From an uncultured Eubacteriales bacterium (GTDB lineage Bacteria; Bacillota; Clostridia; Monoglobales; Firm-18): DNA of 10,217 bases. The stretch covers positions 1-10,217 of the forward strand of contig CAJLYO010000044.1 in assembly GCA_905210885.1 (NCBI GenBank), given 5' to 3'. The number at the start of each line of letters is the position of its first letter. The stretch's first letter is position 1. The translations under genes and the position numbers were made by a program. Below are positions 5,791 to 10,217 of the stretch, piece after piece. Under the pieces are notes generated by a model that saw nothing but the letters and a program-made list of their open reading frames with translations, searched no databases and was not told the origin of the DNA.

Positions 5791-7998
5791 TCAATTGTAA
5801 ATAAATGAATACGGCATTACCGTGCCAAGCGGTGTGTGTGTTTCACCTTCGCCGAAATTAACATAAAGAACCGTGCCGTTGTCAAATACAGTTTCCGTAA
5901 CATTATTTTCTTTTTTATATGAAACTATTTCACAACCGGAAGTGCGTTTCAAAAGCGGCAGCGCTTTGCTTATCATTGAATTTATGTTTTCTTTTAAACC
6001 GCCGTACACTGTCTGACCGAGTTCGGGATGAGCTTGCTTTACCGATAGTACAGGTTCGCGGTATGTAAGAGTAAAGCCCAACGCGCTGCCTGTGGAAATT
6101 GTCTTAAGATACTCGTTTTCAGCATCCGGCGAAAGATTTATTATGCCGCCTGAAAGAGAAGTATATCCTCTTAAAACCATCTGATAAAAAGGAATTTCCT
6201 CATCAAAATAATTGTACCCCGATGATCTTGTGGGGGAATTTATTACGCACTCGGATTTTACGGCGGCATATATATTGGCATTATCGGACATAATCTTTCT
6301 TTTGCCTTTCGCCACCGTGTCAAAAATTCTTCCCACATCGTCGCTCATATGCGCGCCCGCATAATAAAGAGCATCACCGTTATCGGAATAGCAATAGTTT
6401 GACAGGGTAGAAAGTCCCACGCCGCAATCGGGATATTTTTTTGTAGCGTCGGCAAGCCTACGCCCTACTCTTGCCAGATAATATCTGCCGAGCAGTCGAT
6501 ACCCCCCATACTCTGTTTTTTTTGAGTGCGTTACAATATCATAACCGTAATTAACGCTTATTGTGTCGGTTGCATTTTTAGCCGCTTTCCTTAACGAATA
6601 GCCGTTTCCAGAAGAGCTGTATCTTACAACATCATAATCAATAAACAAATTTCCGTGTTTTTCAGATAAAAGCTTACTCAGCGCATTAAAATCCGACTTG
6701 CTGCCGTAAATCCCCGAAAGCTTAAATCCGGATGCAACCTTGCCTGCATCAATACCTGTCGCTCCGAAACCTTTAAGCTGTACCGCCGCTTTAACTCCGT
6801 CGTTCTCGGTTATATCGCTTATGATTTCGCTTACTTCCCTGTAGCTTGTAAGGGACGCCGTTGAATAATACGGTACTCCGAGAAAGAACTTTTTTTCCTT
6901 TGCTCCGCCCAATACATTTATCATAACATTGGTTTCGGAAACACGTTTTTTTGCTCCCTGTTCATTTTCAAGATAATTTCTGTAAGCGTTTACCAAACCC
7001 ATATAACCGCTTTGCGCGGCAGATGTAAAAATGTACCTTACGGTGGGTTTCCCGATATTTGCAATACCGTCGGTATATTTTCCCACCGTTGCGTTGAGAT
7101 TATTCATATCCTTAACCAAGGCTATCGCTTTGCTGCGCAGACGGAACTGCGCCCAAACCGCTGAATTTCCGTACTGTTCATCGCCCGCCGTCGCCTTAAT
7201 ATATGCTGTTTCCGCACCTGAAGTTATTATGCCCAAAACTCCGCTTTCGTTTCCTACAGCGCCGAAGACCGGAATACGGACGCTTTCTGTATTTACCGTT
7301 TTATATGTTTCCTCAAACGCGGCGTCTTCGCCGTAAACCGGTTCCGAGTAAGTCCGCACATTTCGTATGCCCGAATCGGCGCGCATTAAGGCGCCGCATC
7401 CGGAAGGAACAAACAGCATATTTTCGGAATCGTTTTTTACGCTTGCAAAAAAGGGCAATATTCCCACGGCGTAAAGCTTATTTTTACCTTCTGTAATTCC
7501 GGATGTAACGATACTCGCCGAAATTCCGTCCGAATTCAAAACATATTCCACCGGAATCGAAATCTGTACTTCGTCAAAGAAATACGTTAGTTTTATTCCG
7601 TTTTTAATTTTTACGGACTGTATGTAAGACGCGTCCGAATATGAATTCAGTTCCTGCTCAAGCCCCTCTGAATTTACATATGTAGCATACAGGCTTGAGC
7701 ATAGCCCCGACGCCGTATAATCATTTGTTCTGTCGCCGGATTTGTAATAATCAAACGGTGTTGACGACCATATCTCTCCGGTTTGTTTATCCGATACATA
7801 AAGGCAATGCTGATCTGTGTCCCAATTCATTACAAGGCGTTCGTTATCCGCAACGCCACCGCTGTCCGCCACGGAAATGCTTTCCGGTAAGATATATTTT
7901 TTCACAGCCGATTCTTTTTCCTTTGAACAGGCGGTCAAAAAAATACAAACAGCAACTGCCAAGCTCGCGCACTTTAATTTAATATTTCTTTTTTTCAT
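5791..7998 (-). CDS. DUF5696-type lipoprotein, function unknown
   Basis: The 735-aa protein begins with a lipoprotein signal: basic start, hydrophobic core and lipobox LTAC with Cys24 as the lipid-bearing residue, so it should sit on the outer face of the membrane. Residues 52-80 (NERLVMNWD to GEIWSSTP), the VYGED motif at 221-225 and PVFGAVGNESGVLGIITSG (243-261) fit what I remember of DUF5696 proteins, which are often encoded beside sugar ABC permeases. The part from about 30 to 345 looks beta-rich. From about 355 to 640 strands and helices alternate in a way that resembles a TIM barrel (AAVQLKGFG, LFIDYDVVRY, GVGLSTLSNY, KIMSDNANIY, FYQMVLRGY). Asp454, Asp456 and Asp572 end such strands and could be catalytic, but this is inference. 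The start has GAGG 7 nt upstream, inside the end of the Yip1 gene, with only 4 nt between the genes. A polysaccharide-binding protein or an uncharacterised surface glycosidase are the main possibilities. Confidence 0.8.
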   Translation of the reverse strand: MKKRNIKLKCASLAVAVCIFLTACSKEKESAVKKYILPESISVADSGGVADNERLVMNWDTDQHCLYVSDKQTGEIWSSTPFDYYKSGDRTNDYTASGLCSSLYATYVNSEGLEQELNSYSDASYIQSVKIKNGIKLTYFFDEVQISIPVEYVLNSDGISASIVTSGITEGKNKLYAVGILPFFASVKNDSENMLFVPSGCGALMRADSGIRNVRTYSEPVYGEDAAFEETYKTVNTESVRIPVFGAVGNESGVLGIITSGAETAYIKATAGDEQYGNSAVWAQFRLRSKAIALVKDMNNLNATVGKYTDGIANIGKPTVRYIFTSAAQSGYMGLVNAYRNYLENEQGAKKRVSETNVMINVLGGAKEKKFFLGVPYYSTASLTSYREVSEIISDITENDGVKAAVQLKGFGATGIDAGKVASGFKLSGIYGSKSDFNALSKLLSEKHGNLFIDYDVVRYSSSGNGYSLRKAAKNATDTISVNYGYDIVTHSKKTEYGGYRLLGRYYLARVGRRLADATKKYPDCGVGLSTLSNYCYSDNGDALYYAGAHMSDDVGRIFDTVAKGKRKIMSDNANIYAAVKSECVINSPTRSSGYNYFDEEIPFYQMVLRGYTSLSGGIINLSPDAENEYLKTISTGSALGFTLTYREPVLSVKQAHPELGQTVYGGLKENINSMISKALPLLKRTSGCEIVSYKKENNVTETVFDNGTVLYVNFGEGETHTPLGTVMPYSFIYN

Positions 7999-8002
7999 CT
8001 GG

Positions 8003-8009
8003 CTACCTC
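8003..8009 (-). promoter_or_regulatory. Shine-Dalgarno site inside the end of the Yip1 gene
   Basis: The minus strand reads GAGGTAG: GAGG (8009-8006) lies in the last codons of the Yip1 gene, directly before its TAG stop, and 7 nt from ATG 7998 of the lipoprotein gene. A terminating ribosome would be placed at the next start. Confidence 0.75.
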
Positions 8010-10123
8010 AGTAAAATCTCGTTTATTACGCTCAATACAAATGTGACGGTATTCTGTCCCAACGAAAGCATAATAAATAAAATAAACGCTACTATGCACA
8101 TTCCGATCACCGTTGCAAATGCTATTCCGACAGACTTAAAAAAGCTGAAATCATGAATTACAGTTGTCGCAATAAGTAACAGTATCACGGTATATATTTC
8201 AACTATCATCCCCGCGACCTCAAATCCGCCGTTTGAAGTTGCTATTACCGTATAGGTCAGCAGGAGATAAAAAATGCGCCAGATAATGAGCGGAATAAGG
8301 CAATAGCATGTAGAACAGTATATTTCCTTGAGCGTTCCCCTGCCCGATGCCAGTACGCTGACCGCCCAGTTCATCACGGTGTACAGCGCCGCAACGCCCA
8401 CTGTTCCGATCAGTGTATAAACGGCATTAAAAGAATTGGTATCGGCTATTTTGTACATAAATCCCGTATTGAGATTCATAATCACGGTGACCGCATAAAA
8501 CACAAACAAAATCCCGGAAGCCGACAACGGCGAAATGTCTCCGTAATTTTTAAGTCGGTCAAAACCTCTGAACGGATGTATCCACGAGGTAAGAGAGATA
8601 TTTATTTTTTGATTGCGTATGAGAACAACTTCCCGCTTTCTGGACTCTCTTATAAACCATACGGTTGCCGTAATCAAACCGACGGCAGCGATTCCGATCC
8701 AAATAAAATTGCGTGAAAGAAAGGAATTCCTGACGTTTTTAAACGCAGAGGCATATGTCACTTGATCAAGCCCGCGGCGCGCGTATTCCATTGCTTTTTT
8801 GTTGTCGCCCCTGTCAAGGTACGCCTTGGCGAGCCCTTTATATGCAAGCTGGCAGTTTTTATCCTCATTATATATCCGTTCCCAATAAGGTTCCGCTTCG
8901 GAATATTTGCTTTCAAGGGTAAGAGATTGTGCTGTTTTAATGCTTTCGCCGTAATCGGTACAACGGAAAACGGTTATCATTCCGGTAATAAAATCCGAAA
9001 CCAGAACATCATTGCCGAAACAGGTTATTGCATTCGGCGAGCTGAAAGTGCCGAGCTGATTTCCGGTGCCTAATCCACCGCCGAAAACATTTATAAGATT
9101 GCACTCCGTATCATATAAAAATACCCTGCCTTGGGTACTGTCTACGGCGTAAATGTATCCGTTATCGTCAGTTGTGACGGCGACAAATCTTTCCGTTATA
9201 AGGTTTGCATATTTTGAAGTTTTATCCTGATATGACTGAGGAGTATCGGCAAAATTCAAACCGTTCGCGCTGCTTGATTGAAACTGCGAATTATATTTCA
9301 GAATATTTGTACCGTTGGTTCCTAGACGCTTTATCTGCCCCTGCCACTGATTGCTTATGGCAGTTATAAAGCCCTCGCTGTCGGCCGAAATATCTATAAG
9401 CTGAAACGGAAGCGCCTGAATTGACGCGCTGTGCTTTTCTTCTGTTTCAAATGCGGACGTTATTAAATCAGTTATAGCGTCCAACAGCGATTTTTCCACA
9501 TTATTCGCGCCGTAAAATCCGAGAAATTCAAAAGTGTCAGAAAAAAGAGCCATACCGTAATACGAGCCCTTGCACAATATGTAAAAATATCCGTTTCGGT
9601 CACGGACAATGCGCGTCGGTGCAAAATCAAACTTTTCGGGAATAATCGGCGAATCAGGTTTTGTTATTATTTTAGTTACTTTTTTTCCGTCAGTACATAT
9701 AACTCGCTTGTTTTGGGTGTCGGCAATGTAGATTCCGTCCTTATCGGCAAAAAGTCCGGTTGCTCCGACAAAACTCACCCTTTCACCGCCGTTTTCAAAT
9801 TCATTTATTGTGCGAACAAGATTATAATTCCTGTCAAGCACGTATACGGCGCCTTTTCCGCCGTCGGTTATGAAAAGCTGATCGTTAAATGCAAAAATAT
9901 GGTCGAGTGAAACAAACATACTGCCGTCTGCGGAAATATTGCTTATTGACCTTTCCGGAATATAACACGCTTCGGTTTCCATAGCGTGCCTGTTCTTTCC
10001 GTCAAACCAATAAGAATACGAAGGATAAGGTACGTTTTCTATACTGTCGGCAACGGCAGTGAGAGAGCTGCATAAAAACAGCAGAGCCGCTAAAAAAGCC
10101 AGAAATAGTTTTTTAAAGTTCAT
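8003..10123 (-). CDS. NHL-repeat, TPR and Yip1-domain membrane protein
   Basis: The 706-aa protein has a signal peptide (1-25, likely cleaved after AVA). Residues 66-390 carry an NHL-type beta-propeller with repeated blades such as GLFADKDGIYIADTQNKRV, AVTTDDNGYIYAVDSTQGRV and NDVLVSDFITGMITVF. A TPR-like helical pair follows at about 398-452 (YSEAEPYWERIY, KGLAKAYLDRGDNKKAMEYARRGL). A first membrane span is at 472-490, and then a Yip1-like domain (about 508-700) with around five spans, beginning WIHPFRGFDRLK. The propeller and TPR should be outside and the Yip1 part in the membrane. ATG 10123 has AGGAG 9 nt upstream. The gene sits between permease genes and is tightly coupled to the DUF5696 lipoprotein, so the two probably work together in sugar capture or envelope sensing. 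The domains are clear by eye; the role is unknown. Confidence 0.88.
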   Translation of the reverse strand: MNFKKLFLAFLAALLFLCSSLTAVADSIENVPYPSYSYWFDGKNRHAMETEACYIPERSISNISADGSMFVSLDHIFAFNDQLFITDGGKGAVYVLDRNYNLVRTINEFENGGERVSFVGATGLFADKDGIYIADTQNKRVICTDGKKVTKIITKPDSPIIPEKFDFAPTRIVRDRNGYFYILCKGSYYGMALFSDTFEFLGFYGANNVEKSLLDAITDLITSAFETEEKHSASIQALPFQLIDISADSEGFITAISNQWQGQIKRLGTNGTNILKYNSQFQSSSANGLNFADTPQSYQDKTSKYANLITERFVAVTTDDNGYIYAVDSTQGRVFLYDTECNLINVFGGGLGTGNQLGTFSSPNAITCFGNDVLVSDFITGMITVFRCTDYGESIKTAQSLTLESKYSEAEPYWERIYNEDKNCQLAYKGLAKAYLDRGDNKKAMEYARRGLDQVTYASAFKNVRNSFLSRNFIWIGIAAVGLITATVWFIRESRKREVVLIRNQKINISLTSWIHPFRGFDRLKNYGDISPLSASGILFVFYAVTVIMNLNTGFMYKIADTNSFNAVYTLIGTVGVAALYTVMNWAVSVLASGRGTLKEIYCSTCYCLIPLIIWRIFYLLLTYTVIATSNGGFEVAGMIVEIYTVILLLIATTVIHDFSFFKSVGIAFATVIGMCIVAFILFIMLSLGQNTVTFVLSVINEILLR

Positions 10124-10132
10124 TTGTTCACG

Positions 10133-10138
10133 CTCCTA
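10133..10138 (-). promoter_or_regulatory. Shine-Dalgarno site fused to stop codon (permease to Yip1 gene)
   Basis: The minus strand reads TAGGAG: the stop of the partial permease shares its last bases with the AGGAG site of the next gene, 9 nt before ATG 10123. This supports that start and suggests translational coupling. Confidence 0.8.
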
Positions 10139-10217
10139 TTCCTTTATACCGGCACTGCTCATTGTTTCAAGAACATTGGATTGGGTAGCAAAGTAGATTA
10201 CTATTGGCGGTATCATA
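10136..10217 (-). CDS. C-terminal fragment of a carbohydrate ABC permease (MalG type)
   Basis: Only the last 26 residues and one extra base are in the window. They end with PPIVIYFATQSNVLETMSSA followed by GIKE and a TAG stop at 10138-10136. MalG/UgpE-type permeases commonly end this way: last span, short basic or polar segment, then a TxxAGIKG-like tail. The gap to the Yip1 gene is 12 nt and the stop overlaps that gene's Shine-Dalgarno site. If the call is right, this is a MalG-type subunit additional to the one at 3899-4849. Too little is visible to be sure of the family. Confidence 0.7.
   Translation of the reverse strand, partial: MIPPIVIYFATQSNVLETMSSAGIKE

Noticed and set aside
6516..6523. 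A8 tracts in the lipoprotein gene (near 6516) and the esterase gene (1570-1577) as phase-variation sites
   Set aside because: They are ordinary Lys-Lys codon runs in AT-leaning DNA, and both frames are intact. Nothing else suggests switching.

Overview
The window comes from a Gram-positive, Clostridia-type gut bacterium, inferred from the AT-leaning DNA, purine-rich Shine-Dalgarno sites, a lipoprotein signal, CUT1-type sugar ABC permeases, and sugar-cleaving enzymes that lack signal peptides. The genus cannot be told. All eight genes lie on the minus strand and read from right to left. The intergenic gaps are only 4 to 28 nt, and the last junction overlaps by 4 nt, so this looks like the inside of one long operon. 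No promoter, terminator, RNA gene, mobile element or CRISPR array is visible. Both ends of the window cut through genes.

Transport and envelope half (10217 down to 3899). It starts with the last 26 residues of a MalG-type permease. Next come a secreted or membrane-anchored NHL-TPR-Yip1 protein (706 aa) and a DUF5696-type lipoprotein (735 aa). A MalF-type permease (303 aa) and a second MalG-type permease (316 aa) follow. No solute-binding protein or ATPase is present. The ATPase of such importers is often a shared MsmX-type protein encoded elsewhere, and the binding protein may lie beyond the right edge.

Enzyme half (3884 down to 1). It holds a cytoplasmic parallel beta-helix enzyme resembling GH110 alpha-1,3-galactosidases (527 aa), an SGNH/GDSL esterase resembling CE2 (315 aa), and a GH35 beta-galactosidase whose C-terminus is cut off by the left edge (442 codons visible). 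The GH35 frame stays open to the window edge, and both GH35 catalytic glutamates are present.

Taken together, the genes suggest capture and import of an oligosaccharide, followed by cytoplasmic breakdown: removal of alpha-galactosyl caps, removal of acyl groups, and removal of beta-galactose. A host mucin or alpha-Gal type glycan is a reasonable substrate guess but is not proven. The least understood part is the DUF5696 lipoprotein and Yip1 membrane protein pair set between permease genes.
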